Shown: positions 24,018 to 34,304, numbered from the stretch's first letter. The stretch: DNA of 64,000 nt from DATACQ01 sp036555515 (GCA_036555515.1 DATBLC010000346.1:62001-126000), one strand, 5' to 3'. The notes: generated by a model from the letters alone, not told the origin. Program-made: numbers and translations.

Positions 24018-25502
24018 TTATAGCGGCGTTACGCTCGCCGGCGGCTTGCGATGATGCGTCGCCTGTTCGTAGGCGTAAGCGAGTTTGATCATGTTGCCGT
24101 CGTCGTAGGGCCGTCCCAAAAAGGTGATGCCCGCGGGCAGATTGTCGCGCGTAAATCCGGCCGGGACAACGATGGACGGCACGTAGACGAGATGCGTGTT
24201 GATATGCGGCGCGCCTTTCTGGTCGACGAAGGGCGGATTGACGCCGTCCTTGATAAGCGTTGGTTGGTGTTCCACGGCCTTATGCACGATGGCGTCGAGC
24301 TTGTTGTCCGCCATGACTTTGAGCAAGTTGGTCATCAACTCATCGCGCGCCTTGAGATATTCGTAATGCGCCTTGTCATCCGGCGCGCGGCTGAAGCGAT
24401 CCCTGGAGCGCTTGACGACTTTTGCGAAGTCCGGCGAGGCGGCGGCTTCCGCGCGTGATTTGTAGGGCGGCTTCGTGCTCCGCGAAAAATATCTGCTGAA
24501 CGATTCCTCTTCGTCCGCAAAGCTGCCCGCGCGTTTGGCGAGCAGTTCTTTTAGGTTTGGAATGACAACCGGATCGACAATGAGGGCGCCCGCGGCCTTA
24601 AGCTCGCCCACGGCGCGGTCGAAGACTTCATCGATCATCTTATAATCTTCAGACGTCGGCTCGGAGCCGAGTCCCATGGACTCGCGCAAAATACCGAGGC
24701 GCGCGCCCCTGAGGGCATTTTTGTCGAGAAACTGGGTGAAACTGTCCGGCAGATGGCCCACTCCTCTCGCGGTGACTGGATCCTCAGGATCATACCCAGC
24801 CATGACATCCAGCAACTTCGCGAGGTCCGTCACGCTGCGCGCCATGGGGCCTAGCGAGCCATTGACGGAAGGCCACCCCGCATAAACACCGCCACGGCTG
24901 ACCAAGCCGGCGGTTGGCCGCATGCCGGCAATCGAGTTCCAGGTCGATGGCCGGCGAATTGACGCCAGGCCTTCCTGGGCGACGGCGACGGTGGAAAAGT
25001 TCGCCGATACACAGGCCGCCGATCCGCCCGAAGAACCGCCGACGGTACGCTCCGGGTCGTAGGGGTTACGCGTCGATCCAAAGAGCGATCCGTGCGTGTC
25101 ACCGCCGCCCAACTCACCCAGTGTGCTCTTGCCCAGGATGATCGCGCCGGCTTTTTTTAAATTTTCCACCACGAAGCAATCCCGCTCCGGATAGTAGTCT
25201 TTGAACACCAGCGAGCCCAAGGTTGTGGGCATGCCCGCGGCATCGGCCTGGTCCTTGACGACCACAGGAATGCCATGCAGCGGGCCGGTGAGCCCTGATT
25301 TTTTAAACGCCACATCGAGGCGGTCCGCTTCCTCGAGAGCTTTCGCATTCAAAGTAATGATCGCGTTGAGCGCGGGTCCTCGCTTGTCGTAGGCTTCAAT
25401 CCGATCGAGATACATCTGGACGAGTTGGCGGCAGGTTAGCTCGCCGGATTTGTAGGCCGCATGAATCGCCTCGACGCTGGTTTCGAGAATTTCAAAAGCC
25501 AT
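24018..25502 (-). CDS. Amidase signature family protein
   Basis: A 494-residue amidase. The Ser-cisSer-Lys triad can be placed: Lys in IPVVVKDQAD, the Gly/Ser-rich GGSSGGSAACVSANF with cis-Ser, and the nucleophile Ser in VAQEGLASIRRPS, where more typical amidases have a GTDTGGSIR-like sequence. No GatB or GatC is adjacent and the chain lacks GatA features, so it is more likely a free amidase for small aliphatic or aromatic amides than the tRNA-dependent enzyme. AAAGGAG lies about 10 bases before the ATG. Single gene, divergent from the cytochrome lipoprotein at 25812. Confidence 0.9.
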   Translation of the reverse strand: MAFEILETSVEAIHAAYKSGELTCRQLVQMYLDRIEAYDKRGPALNAIITLNAKALEEADRLDVAFKKSGLTGPLHGIPVVVKDQADAAGMPTTLGSLVFKDYYPERDCFVVENLKKAGAIILGKSTLGELGGGDTHGSLFGSTRNPYDPERTVGGSSGGSAACVSANFSTVAVAQEGLASIRRPSTWNSIAGMRPTAGLVSRGGVYAGWPSVNGSLGPMARSVTDLAKLLDVMAGYDPEDPVTARGVGHLPDSFTQFLDKNALRGARLGILRESMGLGSEPTSEDYKMIDEVFDRAVGELKAAGALIVDPVVIPNLKELLAKRAGSFADEEESFSRYFSRSTKPPYKSRAEAAASPDFAKVVKRSRDRFSRAPDDKAHYEYLKARDELMTNLLKVMADNKLDAIVHKAVEHQPTLIKDGVNPPFVDQKGAPHINTHLVYVPSIVVPAGFTRDNLPAGITFLGRPYDDGNMIKLAYAYEQATHHRKPPASVTPL

Positions 25503-25811
25503 GGAGATGCTCCTTTCAGTGAACGGGCTTTGCCGTTATGCCGATTTTCGGCGCCATGCGAAGAATTGGCGCCATTCACAACCAAACGGCATGACAGAGC
25601 GACGTTACGGCAGGGGCGAAGAGGTTGTCAAGCGGCGTGGCGGTTTCAAGACGCGGTTCAAGTTTCAGCGATTCTTCGGAGTGGCGAAAAAATTCTTGCC
25701 TTGTGAGCGACATTTGCTGTATTGAATTTAAATATTGAATGGCACCGGGTACGACGATTGATTTTGCGCACGGCCGCGGTTCGGTGGCCGGGGCATTTGG
25801 GAGGAGGAGCC

Positions 25812-28238
25812 ATGAAAAGGGGGAGATCGGTTAGTCTGCTCGCGGTGCTGGTTGTGACGTTATTTTCGGCGAGCTGCGGCAAGAAAGATCCCGCGCCTGG
25901 CACGGTGCAGGATGAGGCGATGAAAGTGGGGCGCAAAGCCGAAAGTTTTCCCGCCGCGGACGAAGATTATTTCAAAGACATGGACGGTGGCGTCGCGCTT
26001 AGTTCCAACGAGGTCAAAGGGCGCAATAACTGGATCGTTTGGACCGGCGGCAACGATCGCTTTTGGGATCACCTCGTGGGCGACAGCTTTGGCGCAGTGG
26101 ATTTTCTGAAAATCCTTTCCTCGCATCCCAGCGTTAAGCACTTGAGCCGCGATACGCGCTGGAAATACCTCGGGCTGGTAAACGAGCCCTGCTTTGAAAA
26201 AGCCAAAGGGCCGGTCAAGGATCGTTTCGGCTTGTGGCTCGATAGCCGCAGATCGGACTGTCCACCCGACCCGTTCGAGAATGAAACGAAATACCCCGGC
26301 GTGAAAATCGGCGCGCGCGGTGAGAACATCCCCGTTGGATCGTATTACGGTTATGCGTCGGGCATCGTTGGCCTCCGTCTCTTTCCCAATCCGGCATTCG
26401 ATAAAGCGGCGCAACAGAAGTGGGACGCGGAGAAGTTCTACACCGACAAGAATTACTATGAGGACAAAAATCTAGTACGCCCTTACCGTGTTGGCATGTC
26501 TTGCGGTTTTTGCCATGTCGGGCCGAGCCCGGTTGAGCCTCCCGAAGATGCCGAAAATCCCAAGTGGGAGAATCTCAATTCCAATCCGGGTGCGCAATAT
26601 TTTTGGGTAGACCGGATCCTATTCTGGGGGGCCGACAAGTCGAATTTCGTATACCAGCTGCTGCACACCTCCTTGCCGGGGACCTTGGACACGTCGTTTA
26701 TTTCCACCGATTATATCAATAATCCGCGCACCATGAACGCCGTTTACAGCGTCGGACCGCGACTTGGACCCGCCTTGCGATGGGGGCAGGAAAAGCTCGC
26801 TGAAGGCGGGCTTAAGAACAAGCAGTTCCAAGATTTCAAGCAGACCGCCGAACTCTCGAAGTTCTACAAGGCGCCGGATACTGTTTGGACCCCGCGCGTG
26901 CTCAAAGACGGCTCTGACTCTGTGGGCATACTGGGCGCGTTGAACCGTGTTTTCATCAATATTGGGCTCTTCAGCGAGGAATGGCTGCTCCATTTTAATG
27001 CTCTGGTGGGGGGCAAACCGATCACGCCGATCAAAATCGAAGATGCCGAAAAGAATTCAAGCTACTGGAACGCAACCGTCGCCCAGACGGCGGATGTCGC
27101 GTTATTTTTTCTCAAGACAGCGAAGCCGGATTTGCTCAAAGATGCTCCGGGCGGCGAACAGTATCTGACAAAGGACAAAGCCGCGTTGGCGCGCGGCAAG
27201 ACGGTGTTCGCCCACTATTGCGCGCGCTGCCATTCGAGCAAGATTCCCGAGCCGCCGCCGGGCGTCGACGAACAAAACTGGGATCAATATTGGCAGTGGA
27301 CCAAGACCGATGACTTTAAGAAGAAAATGACGGCGATGGTCGCGGCCGATGATTTTCTTAACGACAACTATTTGTCCACGGAGCGCCGCGTCCCAGTGAC
27401 GCTGCTCCAGACCAACGCGTGCAGCCCGCTGGCAACCAACGCCCTCGGCGGCAATATCTGGGACAATTTCTCCTCGCAGACTTATAAAGAACTTCCATCC
27501 GTCGGGAAGATGACACTGCATAATCCCATCGACGGTTCGCCTTTTGAGTACGAAATGCCCGGCAACGGGCGCGGTTATACGCGCGTGCCGTCGCTGATCA
27601 GTTTGTGGTCCAGCGCGCCGTTTCTGCTTAACAACTCGGTGGGCAAATTTCGCTGGGAGGCATCCGTCGAAGCGCGCATGGACTCATTCAACGACGCCAT
27701 CGAGAAAATGCTGTGGCCGGAAAAACGCGACAAGGACTCCATTCTCGGCGATAAGGTTCCGGGTTTTATTTATCGAACCGACACTGAAAGTTATATAAGA
27801 ATCGCTCCCGGATTTTTGCCCGAGGTCCTAGGCGATCTGTCCAGTTGGAGTCAACGCTGGTTGCCCTGGTTGCATCGTTGGTTCCCCTGGCTCTTTGGCG
27901 AAGAAGGGATCCAAATCGGCCCGATACCGAAGGGAACCCCGGTTAGCTTGCTCACCAACATCGATCTCGAGGGCGGGTTGCGGGACAAAGCAAGACTGAT
28001 CAGCGTCGTGCTCGACATCAAGGCAAAATTGAAAAGAGTCGCTGGCGCGAGCGACGAAGAGGCGGCCAAAGTATTCAGGGAGGACAAGGAGTTGGTGAAA
28101 AAGCTGATCGAACTCAGCAAATGTCCGGACTATGTGGTCAACAAAGGCCACTATTTCGGTACGAGTTATCTAAAGGAAGAGTCGCCACTTAGCGACGACG
28201 ACAAGCGGGCGCTGATCGAGTATTTGAAGACGTTCTAG
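25812..28238 (+). CDS. Large diheme cytochrome c lipoprotein
   Basis: An 808-residue protein from the ATG at 25812, preceded by GGGAGGAGGAG; the longer frame upstream lacks such a site. The leader SLLAVLVVTLFSASC ends in a lipobox, so it should be a periplasm-facing lipoprotein. Heme sites: CGFCH at 231-235 and CARCH at 470-474. Conserved context includes GNDRFWDHL, VGMSCGFCHVGPSP, RAPFLLNN-like SAPFLLNNSVGKF and the C-terminal ALIEYLKTF. The GMC oxidoreductase follows 15 bp later, so it is most simply that enzyme's electron acceptor, passing electrons to the respiratory chain. Its length suggests extra unannotated domains between the hemes. Confidence 0.9.
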   Translation: MKRGRSVSLLAVLVVTLFSASCGKKDPAPGTVQDEAMKVGRKAESFPAADEDYFKDMDGGVALSSNEVKGRNNWIVWTGGNDRFWDHLVGDSFGAVDFLKILSSHPSVKHLSRDTRWKYLGLVNEPCFEKAKGPVKDRFGLWLDSRRSDCPPDPFENETKYPGVKIGARGENIPVGSYYGYASGIVGLRLFPNPAFDKAAQQKWDAEKFYTDKNYYEDKNLVRPYRVGMSCGFCHVGPSPVEPPEDAENPKWENLNSNPGAQYFWVDRILFWGADKSNFVYQLLHTSLPGTLDTSFISTDYINNPRTMNAVYSVGPRLGPALRWGQEKLAEGGLKNKQFQDFKQTAELSKFYKAPDTVWTPRVLKDGSDSVGILGALNRVFINIGLFSEEWLLHFNALVGGKPITPIKIEDAEKNSSYWNATVAQTADVALFFLKTAKPDLLKDAPGGEQYLTKDKAALARGKTVFAHYCARCHSSKIPEPPPGVDEQNWDQYWQWTKTDDFKKKMTAMVAADDFLNDNYLSTERRVPVTLLQTNACSPLATNALGGNIWDNFSSQTYKELPSVGKMTLHNPIDGSPFEYEMPGNGRGYTRVPSLISLWSSAPFLLNNSVGKFRWEASVEARMDSFNDAIEKMLWPEKRDKDSILGDKVPGFIYRTDTESYIRIAPGFLPEVLGDLSSWSQRWLPWLHRWFPWLFGEEGIQIGPIPKGTPVSLLTNIDLEGGLRDKARLISVVLDIKAKLKRVAGASDEEAAKVFREDKELVKKLIELSKCPDYVVNKGHYFGTSYLKEESPLSDDDKRALIEYLKTF

Positions 28239-28253
28239 AAAGTACCGATTTGC

Positions 28254-30104
28254 ATGAATGCAGCGGATAACCGAGCCGCGGCGCATGAATATATCGTCGT
28301 CGGTTCGGGCGCGGGCGGAGGTACCTTGGCCGCGCGGTTGGCGGAAGCGGGCCGCAAAGTCCTTCTCCTCGAAGCCGGCGGTGACCCTTGTAAGCTAACC
28401 GATTCACGGCTTCCAGACGATTACCAGATTCCTGCCTTTCACGCCTTCGCCTCGGAAAACCCGGCGATGCGCTGGGATTTTTTCGTGCGCCATTACGGCG
28501 ACGATGAGCGCCAGAAAAAAGACGAGAAGTTCACGAAGGAGCGCGACGGGGTTTTTTACCCGCGCGCCGGCGTGCTTGGCGGATGCACGGCGCACAATGC
28601 CATGATCCTGGTTTATCCGCACAACGCCGATTGGGATGAAATCGCCAAGTCGACTGGCGACTCCTCCTGGCAAGCTTCGAATATGCGCCGTTATTTCGAG
28701 CGACTCGAAGACTGCCGGCACCGGCCGCTGAAACGCTGGGTCGCGATATTATCTGGCTTCAACCCGTCCCGCCATGGATTCAGCGGGTGGCTGACGACCG
28801 AACTGGCGGTTCCCATGGACGCGCTGGGTACGCGCCGTCTGAGACGAGTGTTGGAGGATTTGGCTGTCGAGGCGTCAGCGGAAATCGGCGACCGGCTGAA
28901 GCGGTTGCGTTGGTTTGTCAAAACGCGCGGCGATCCTAATGACTGGCGGCTCGTGAGCGCGAATGCATACGGCCTACGCATGGTGCCGCTTACCACGCGC
29001 CAACATGTGCGCATTGGCAGCCGGGAAAGAGTCTTGAGCGTCGCCCAGAAATATCCGGAGAACTTACAGATCGAGTGCGACGCGCTCGTTACTCGGGTCC
29101 TCTTCGAAGGCCAGAATCGGGCCATCGGCGTGGAATATTTAAAAGGTCAGCGCCTCTATCGCGCCCACGCGAGTCCGAGCAACGACGAAGGTGAAAAACA
29201 CCGGGCTTACGCGGCTAAAGAGGTTATTCTCTGTGGCGGGGCGTTTAATACGCCCCAGCTCTTGATGCTATCCGGCGTTGGCCCGCGAGAGGAGTTGGAG
29301 CGGCATGGCATTGCAGTGCGGATTGACCTTCCGGGAGTGGGCAAGAATCTGCAAGACCGCTACGAGGTAAGCATCGTCAATCGAATGAAGGATGATTGGC
29401 AGATGCTGGCCGGAAGCAAGTTCTCCAAGGGGGATCCTCAGCATCGAGAGTGGGATCGGAAAAAAAAGCAAGGTGTGTACACGACGAACGGCGGTGTGCT
29501 GGCCGTGATCAAAAGATCCGGACAAAGCCGGCTTCCCGATCTGTTCTGCGTCGGGCTTATTGGAAAGTTCAAGGGATACTTTCCCGGCTATTCGAAGCTG
29601 CTTTCAGAGCACCATAATTATCTGAGCTGGATTGTCTTGAAAGCCCGCACGCTGAATGATCGCGGCACGGTAAACTTACAGTCGCCCGATCCACGGGTGC
29701 CGCCAAAAATCAACTTTCATTATTTCGACGAGGGGAGCGATAAGCAGGGAAAAGATTTGGCCGCCGTTGTGGATGGCATACGCTTCGTGCGGGCGATGAC
29801 CAGGGACCTCCGAGAGCGGGGGCTAATCGCCGCGGAGGAGTTGCCCGGCGACCGCCGCCAGTCTGACGAAGATCTCAAAGAGTTCGTGCGAGACAATGCC
29901 TGGGGGCATCACGCCTCGTGCACTTGCCAAATTGGTCCAAAAGATAAGGGCGGAGTGTTAAGCAGCGATTTTCGCGTGCACGGCACGCAGGGGCTTCGCG
30001 TCGTGGACGCGTCGGTGTTTCCGCGCATTCCTGGATTTTTTATCGTCAGCGCGATTTATATGATCGGCGAAAAAGCCGCCGATGTGATTTTGGCCGAAAG
30101 CTAG
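28254..30104 (+). CDS. GMC-family FAD oxidoreductase (cytochrome-linked)
   Basis: A 616-residue glucose-methanol-choline oxidoreductase. The N-terminal dinucleotide fold is YIVVGSGAGGGTLAARLAEAG with the acidic end LLLEAGG. GMC signature 1 region: GVLGGCTAHNAMILVYP. Signature 2: FNTPQLLMLSGVGPREELERHG. The catalytic C-terminal His region is NAWGHHASCTCQIG and the ending is RVVDASVFPRIPGFFIVSAIYMIGEKAADVI. It oxidises an alcohol or related group. It follows the diheme cytochrome gene by 15 bp with little Shine-Dalgarno, suggesting translational coupling. It carries no evident signal peptide; if periplasmic, it would have to travel with a partner, which is unresolved. Confidence 0.92.
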   Translation: MNAADNRAAAHEYIVVGSGAGGGTLAARLAEAGRKVLLLEAGGDPCKLTDSRLPDDYQIPAFHAFASENPAMRWDFFVRHYGDDERQKKDEKFTKERDGVFYPRAGVLGGCTAHNAMILVYPHNADWDEIAKSTGDSSWQASNMRRYFERLEDCRHRPLKRWVAILSGFNPSRHGFSGWLTTELAVPMDALGTRRLRRVLEDLAVEASAEIGDRLKRLRWFVKTRGDPNDWRLVSANAYGLRMVPLTTRQHVRIGSRERVLSVAQKYPENLQIECDALVTRVLFEGQNRAIGVEYLKGQRLYRAHASPSNDEGEKHRAYAAKEVILCGGAFNTPQLLMLSGVGPREELERHGIAVRIDLPGVGKNLQDRYEVSIVNRMKDDWQMLAGSKFSKGDPQHREWDRKKKQGVYTTNGGVLAVIKRSGQSRLPDLFCVGLIGKFKGYFPGYSKLLSEHHNYLSWIVLKARTLNDRGTVNLQSPDPRVPPKINFHYFDEGSDKQGKDLAAVVDGIRFVRAMTRDLRERGLIAAEELPGDRRQSDEDLKEFVRDNAWGHHASCTCQIGPKDKGGVLSSDFRVHGTQGLRVVDASVFPRIPGFFIVSAIYMIGEKAADVILAES

Positions 30105-30124
30105 AACTGATAAGGGAGGGGTAC

Positions 30125-30907
30125 ATGATTATTTCGATTATCAACCATACCAACGGCAAGCTCAGCGACGAGGAAGTGCAGTGTGCGTTGCGCGCCATTA
30201 ACCGCCAGGTCAAGGAGGATTTCGAACCTTACTGGAGTCTCGGAGCTACCCTCAGGCTCGAAGGGAAGACGGGGACCAAGCCGAAACCGCAGGAGCCGGC
30301 GGATTTGCGCGGCGACGCGGTACTTTATCTTTGGGACAACGTCAACGTCGCCAATGCTTTGGGATACCACGATCGGAACAACCACGGCATTCCGTTCAGT
30401 TTTGTATTCACCGAGCTATCAAAACAGTTGGGCGAAAGCTGGACCGTGACGTTGTCGCACGAAGCGCTGGAATTAATCGGCGATCCCGAAGTGAACTTAT
30501 TAGTCGCCGGGCCGCATCCAGCCAATGCCAAACAAGACGTTTTTCACTGGTACGAGATGTGTGACGCCGTGCAAGCGGAGACCTACGAGATCGACAGCGT
30601 AGCGGTGTCGAATTTCGTACTGCCGCTTTATTTCACCGGCAGTGAAGAAATCGGCGGGCGCAACGACTTTCTCGGCCGCCCTCACAACGGCAAGACGCTT
30701 AGATCATTCAGCGTCAATCCCGGCGGTTACGTCGGGTTTTTCAATCCGCAAAGCGGCGAGCATGAAACTTATTCGCAGAAGGACGACACCCAAGCCGAAG
30801 AGCGCATGGCCATCAAGTCGAAGGCCAAAGGCACGCGGCGCTCCATCCGCTACAAACGCTTCGGCGCTAGGAAGCCGGTTGTGCTGAAGAAGACCGGCAC
30901 GAAATAG
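30125..30907 (+). CDS. Hypothetical protein with SHEALEL zincin-like motif
   Basis: A 260-residue protein whose gene follows the GMC gene by 20 bp with GGGAGGGG before the ATG. The central segment WTVTLSHEALELIGDPEVN contains a His-Glu-x-x-Glu pattern followed by Asp-Pro, resembling the helix of some metalloprotease-like or structural zinc sites but not canonical HExxH. Other features are VLYLWDNVNVANALGYHDRNN and a basic tail (KSKAKGTRRSIRYKRFG). No signal peptide. I do not recognise the family. Its position suggests a role with the cytochrome and GMC oxidoreductase, perhaps maturation. Confidence 0.78.
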   Translation: MIISIINHTNGKLSDEEVQCALRAINRQVKEDFEPYWSLGATLRLEGKTGTKPKPQEPADLRGDAVLYLWDNVNVANALGYHDRNNHGIPFSFVFTELSKQLGESWTVTLSHEALELIGDPEVNLLVAGPHPANAKQDVFHWYEMCDAVQAETYEIDSVAVSNFVLPLYFTGSEEIGGRNDFLGRPHNGKTLRSFSVNPGGYVGFFNPQSGEHETYSQKDDTQAEERMAIKSKAKGTRRSIRYKRFGARKPVVLKKTGTK

Positions 30908-31001
30908 ACTATTGGCTCTCACGCGAACAAAAAGACATTTCACCCCGGAGAGCCGAAGTATATGACGGCGTCGGGTTCACATCATTCAAGCCGTTCAATT
31001 C

Positions 31002-31267
31002 GTTCAACCCGGATTCCGCAGTTGCGCTCAGCAGGAAGCGCGAGGCGGAACCCTTCCGTAGCAAAGTCTCAGCCGAAGGCTGATCCGCCTGTGGCGGAGA
31101 TGCCGTCTGCCTTTGAGCAGACATCGAGCAGCGGTGCTTAGACGAAACGTTAACGCTCGTAACAACGAAGTGCGTAAGCGCAAAATGACTTTGCAATTTT
31201 ACGTTGGACGCCTTCGCTACTCCAGTGTTCCCGGGCTCCTCAGTTGACTGCGGATTCCGGGTTTAAC
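31002..31267 (-). mobile_element. MITE-like element, copy 2 (inverted)
   Basis: A 266-bp element. The terminal inverted repeats begin gttcaacccggattccgcag and end ctgcggattccgggtttaac. On the minus strand it reads like copies at 14231 and 51528. Inside are three neighbouring small hairpins (gtctgc/gcagac, tccgcc/ggcgga, cagcc/ggctg). It occupies the convergent junction between the 260-residue gene and the heme peroxidase. Confidence 0.72.
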
Positions 31268-31291
31268 CCGTCGCACACCCAGAGTGGTGGA

Positions 31292-34087
31292 TTACTTTTT
31301 GAATGCGTCATCGGACTCAGCTCCCGGACGCGGCTTCCAATGGAGAGAGTAATACTCGCCGCGGTCGCGCGCCCAGGGGTCGAATGCGTTGATCACCGGT
31401 TCAAGTTCTTGCATTAGCTCGGGGAGTGCTCTAAGCAGCACCCGTTTTAACGGCGAAACTTCCATCTCATGGCCGTTGGGTTTGCCTTTTTCCATGACCT
31501 TTCCGTCCGGGCCGTTGTCGTTTACCCAGCTTACGCCGAGGTGCGAATAAAATTCCGGACGAAAGCTCGAAGTTAAGAAGCGGTCGCTGAAGAGGCGCCG
31601 CGAAGCATTGAGGATGAATACCTGGAATTGCGTTTCGGAGATAGCGAAGCCGTGGGGTCTAACGAACTCCGCGAGCCAGCCGACCAACGCGTCCACGTCT
31701 TCGATATTATCCACCATGCTTCCATGTGACCGGCTGAGACAGTCGTTGATCTTGCTGCCGTTTTCATTCTTCTGCGATTTGGTTACGACCTTCCCGGCGT
31801 CGCAACGGTGCTGCCCGTAGATTTCGCGGAGCAGCTGCACGATACTTTCTTGCTTTTTGCGCTCGGCCGAGCCCTGCGGCAGCCGCGGATCGATGAAGTC
31901 GTCGAAGCTCGTCAGTTGCTTGAGCCCGTACTGGCGGCGAAATTCATTGTAGCGTGGAATGCCGCGTTCCCGGTCGCGAATGATATCCAACGCCAAAACA
32001 TCGATTTTCCCGGCGGCGCTTTTTGCCTGCGACATCTCCAAGTTCTGCAAAAAGAGCGGATGGTTCTGAAGCCTAAGGGCGCCCAAGCGCTGTCGTCCCA
32101 GCGATAGCGCCCAGTTGGCCATGCCGTGCTGGCGCATCGCGACGGTGGCCTTGCCGCGCAACGTGCCGGCTAGTGGAATCTTCGCTTGAATCTTGTTGGC
32201 GCCGGCGGAAAGATCGCGATACTCGATGAGATCGGGGACCATCGGATGTAAACGGTAGGCGTTGATAAATTCTTCGGGAAAATTGAACGGTGAGCCAAAA
32301 TGATTCACTCCCCCATCGAAGTCGGGTTTTGTGTTGCCGAGTCCGAAGATGCCGGGGCCTGCGGCGAAGGCGGCGAACCATTCGGTGGACTTCCGGCCAT
32401 TTTCTGAATTGGCGAACCGCTGCACGACTTTTTCAAGAGCTGCGCTGACCAGCGGATATGTTCCCAACAGTCCGGACCAATTGGCGTTCATGGCCAGATG
32501 GAGCGGCTCGTTGTAAAGCAGTTGCGTGGTCCATTCAATGGTGTGAATCTTGGCGATTTCCGCCGAGACCACCAACCGCGCGACTTCGAACAGCTCGTCG
32601 TCGCTGACGTCTCGATATCGAATCGTCCGATCCAACCGCGCCGGGTTGCGCAGACCTGAATCTTCATCAGGCGCGCGCTTGGCCGTGGCGCGAAAATGGT
32701 CGACGAAGAGATTATGCTCCCGGGCAAATAGGTTGTGAAAAAAACTCAGGCCGATGTTCCAATTGTCCGGGAAAGCCACGGCCTCCTGCCGTGCCCATTG
32801 CGCATTCATTGGGTCCGATGGCTGAAGCACGGGTAAGTACCCCAGGGGTTCGTGGCGCCGCTCCGGCACGATTTCGAGCAGCAGTTTGGCGCGGTCGCCG
32901 GGATCGCGCTTGACACGGCGCTGCGACCTGACGTCGTAGCCGTAAATCTGCGATGCGTCCCACCACGCCGTGACTTTGTTTGGCGTCGTCTTATAGGCTC
33001 GGGAAAGATATTCTTGGCCGGCGTGTTTGAATGTTCTCGGCGTGGTGTCTTCGGCGATGATCGCTTTGCCGATGCGGTCGCCGGGACGGCATCCCAACTC
33101 TTTAATTTCACCTTGAGACAGCGGTTTGTCGGCGCCGTTCATGGGCTGCGTCGCACATCCCAGCGCCATCGATTCAGGCCGGTTTGCGCCTTCATCCAGG
33201 TGGGAAAACCAGTCATGGGTCATGAATTGAATCCAGAAAGCCGCGAGCACATTCAAATGCGCGGCTTCCTGATAATCGCAATGAGCGGCGGCCAAGTTGC
33301 CGCCTGAGCCCTGGCCGGTATTGCAGCGCTCGGGCACCGATTGAGTCCGGGTGAACAGTTTTCTGCTGATAACTTGCGGGTCGGGTTTGAGCAAGCCGAT
33401 GCGCTCGCCGTGGCGGTTGTTTACGAAATCTTTTGTGCTCAGGTCGGGAAAGGTGTTGTAAAAATCAACATTACGGGCGAAGGGTTGGCCGGTAGCGCCC
33501 ATGAGGGGGTTCTGGACGTCGTTGCAAATGCCCTCGACGGTGCGAAAACGAATCAGTTCGCCGGAACATTGCTGCGCCCCGTCACCTCCGACCGCGACGT
33601 AGGAAAAATGATTCCTGGGCAGCCGGAATTGCGGCCAGATGCGCCGCGGCTTGCCGTGGCTTTGTCCCTCTCGAACGTATTCTTCGAAGGTGCCGCTGTT
33701 GTCGAAAAGATTGAACTTGAGCAGTTCGATACGCTGGTATTCGAGGTCCAGCAGCGCGCCTGCGACACCTCGACGATTGGGACTAAGAAAGCCAAACCCG
33801 TTTAGAAGTCCGGCGTATTTGCTGCCACTATCGCCTGTGGCCCAGTAACGTTGCCAGTCAAGCCACGGCGTTAAGCGCCACCCGACGGCATCGTTTCCGG
33901 CGCGGCAACGGAGGGAGTCTTCGTGCACCTTGCCGAGAAAGCGTTCAGAGCTGTCCCCGGCGACTTCGCGAAATCCGCCGCTAAGATACGCTAGGCAACC
34001 GACGAGTTCAGTGTCTTTCAGAAACGAGCATGCGGTCAAAACCACCAGCGCGGCGAAGATGAACAAATAGACAAGCTTTTTTTTCAT
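31292..34087 (-). CDS. Alpha-dioxygenase-like animal-type heme peroxidase, lipoprotein
   Basis: A 931-residue protein from the ATG at 34087. The leader LVYLFIFAALVVLTACS is a lipoprotein signal. The catalytic part resembles the alpha-dioxygenase/PGHS branch: distal-His region FWIQFMTHDWFSH, TAWWDASQIYG, NIGLSFFHNLFAREHN, the proximal-His segment IHTIEWTTQLLYNEPLHLAMN, and GIPRYNEFRRQYGL. Plant relatives oxygenate fatty acids at C-alpha; here either lipid oxygenation or peroxidase activity at the cell surface is possible. It has extra N-terminal (~300 residues) and C-terminal parts compared with plant enzymes. It converges on the cytochrome/GMC gene set. Confidence 0.87.
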   Translation of the reverse strand: MKKKLVYLFIFAALVVLTACSFLKDTELVGCLAYLSGGFREVAGDSSERFLGKVHEDSLRCRAGNDAVGWRLTPWLDWQRYWATGDSGSKYAGLLNGFGFLSPNRRGVAGALLDLEYQRIELLKFNLFDNSGTFEEYVREGQSHGKPRRIWPQFRLPRNHFSYVAVGGDGAQQCSGELIRFRTVEGICNDVQNPLMGATGQPFARNVDFYNTFPDLSTKDFVNNRHGERIGLLKPDPQVISRKLFTRTQSVPERCNTGQGSGGNLAAAHCDYQEAAHLNVLAAFWIQFMTHDWFSHLDEGANRPESMALGCATQPMNGADKPLSQGEIKELGCRPGDRIGKAIIAEDTTPRTFKHAGQEYLSRAYKTTPNKVTAWWDASQIYGYDVRSQRRVKRDPGDRAKLLLEIVPERRHEPLGYLPVLQPSDPMNAQWARQEAVAFPDNWNIGLSFFHNLFAREHNLFVDHFRATAKRAPDEDSGLRNPARLDRTIRYRDVSDDELFEVARLVVSAEIAKIHTIEWTTQLLYNEPLHLAMNANWSGLLGTYPLVSAALEKVVQRFANSENGRKSTEWFAAFAAGPGIFGLGNTKPDFDGGVNHFGSPFNFPEEFINAYRLHPMVPDLIEYRDLSAGANKIQAKIPLAGTLRGKATVAMRQHGMANWALSLGRQRLGALRLQNHPLFLQNLEMSQAKSAAGKIDVLALDIIRDRERGIPRYNEFRRQYGLKQLTSFDDFIDPRLPQGSAERKKQESIVQLLREIYGQHRCDAGKVVTKSQKNENGSKINDCLSRSHGSMVDNIEDVDALVGWLAEFVRPHGFAISETQFQVFILNASRRLFSDRFLTSSFRPEFYSHLGVSWVNDNGPDGKVMEKGKPNGHEMEVSPLKRVLLRALPELMQELEPVINAFDPWARDRGEYYSLHWKPRPGAESDDAFKK

Positions 34088-34304
34088 GCCAGTGTGCGGC
34101 GAGATTCGGCCCGAACTGAATGGTATCGGTAGCAGGTTAATCGTGGCACAAGGGCGTGTCAATCCGTTTTATTCAATCAAACATATCATTGCCCTTTGTC
34201 GCGGACGCCTGTATAGCTCGAAGTGCGCTTCGAATACTGCAACACCATCTCATCTCCATGTCCCCTGTTTGCTCTTATCGCCAGTTCACATCGAGGATCT
34301 TCGC

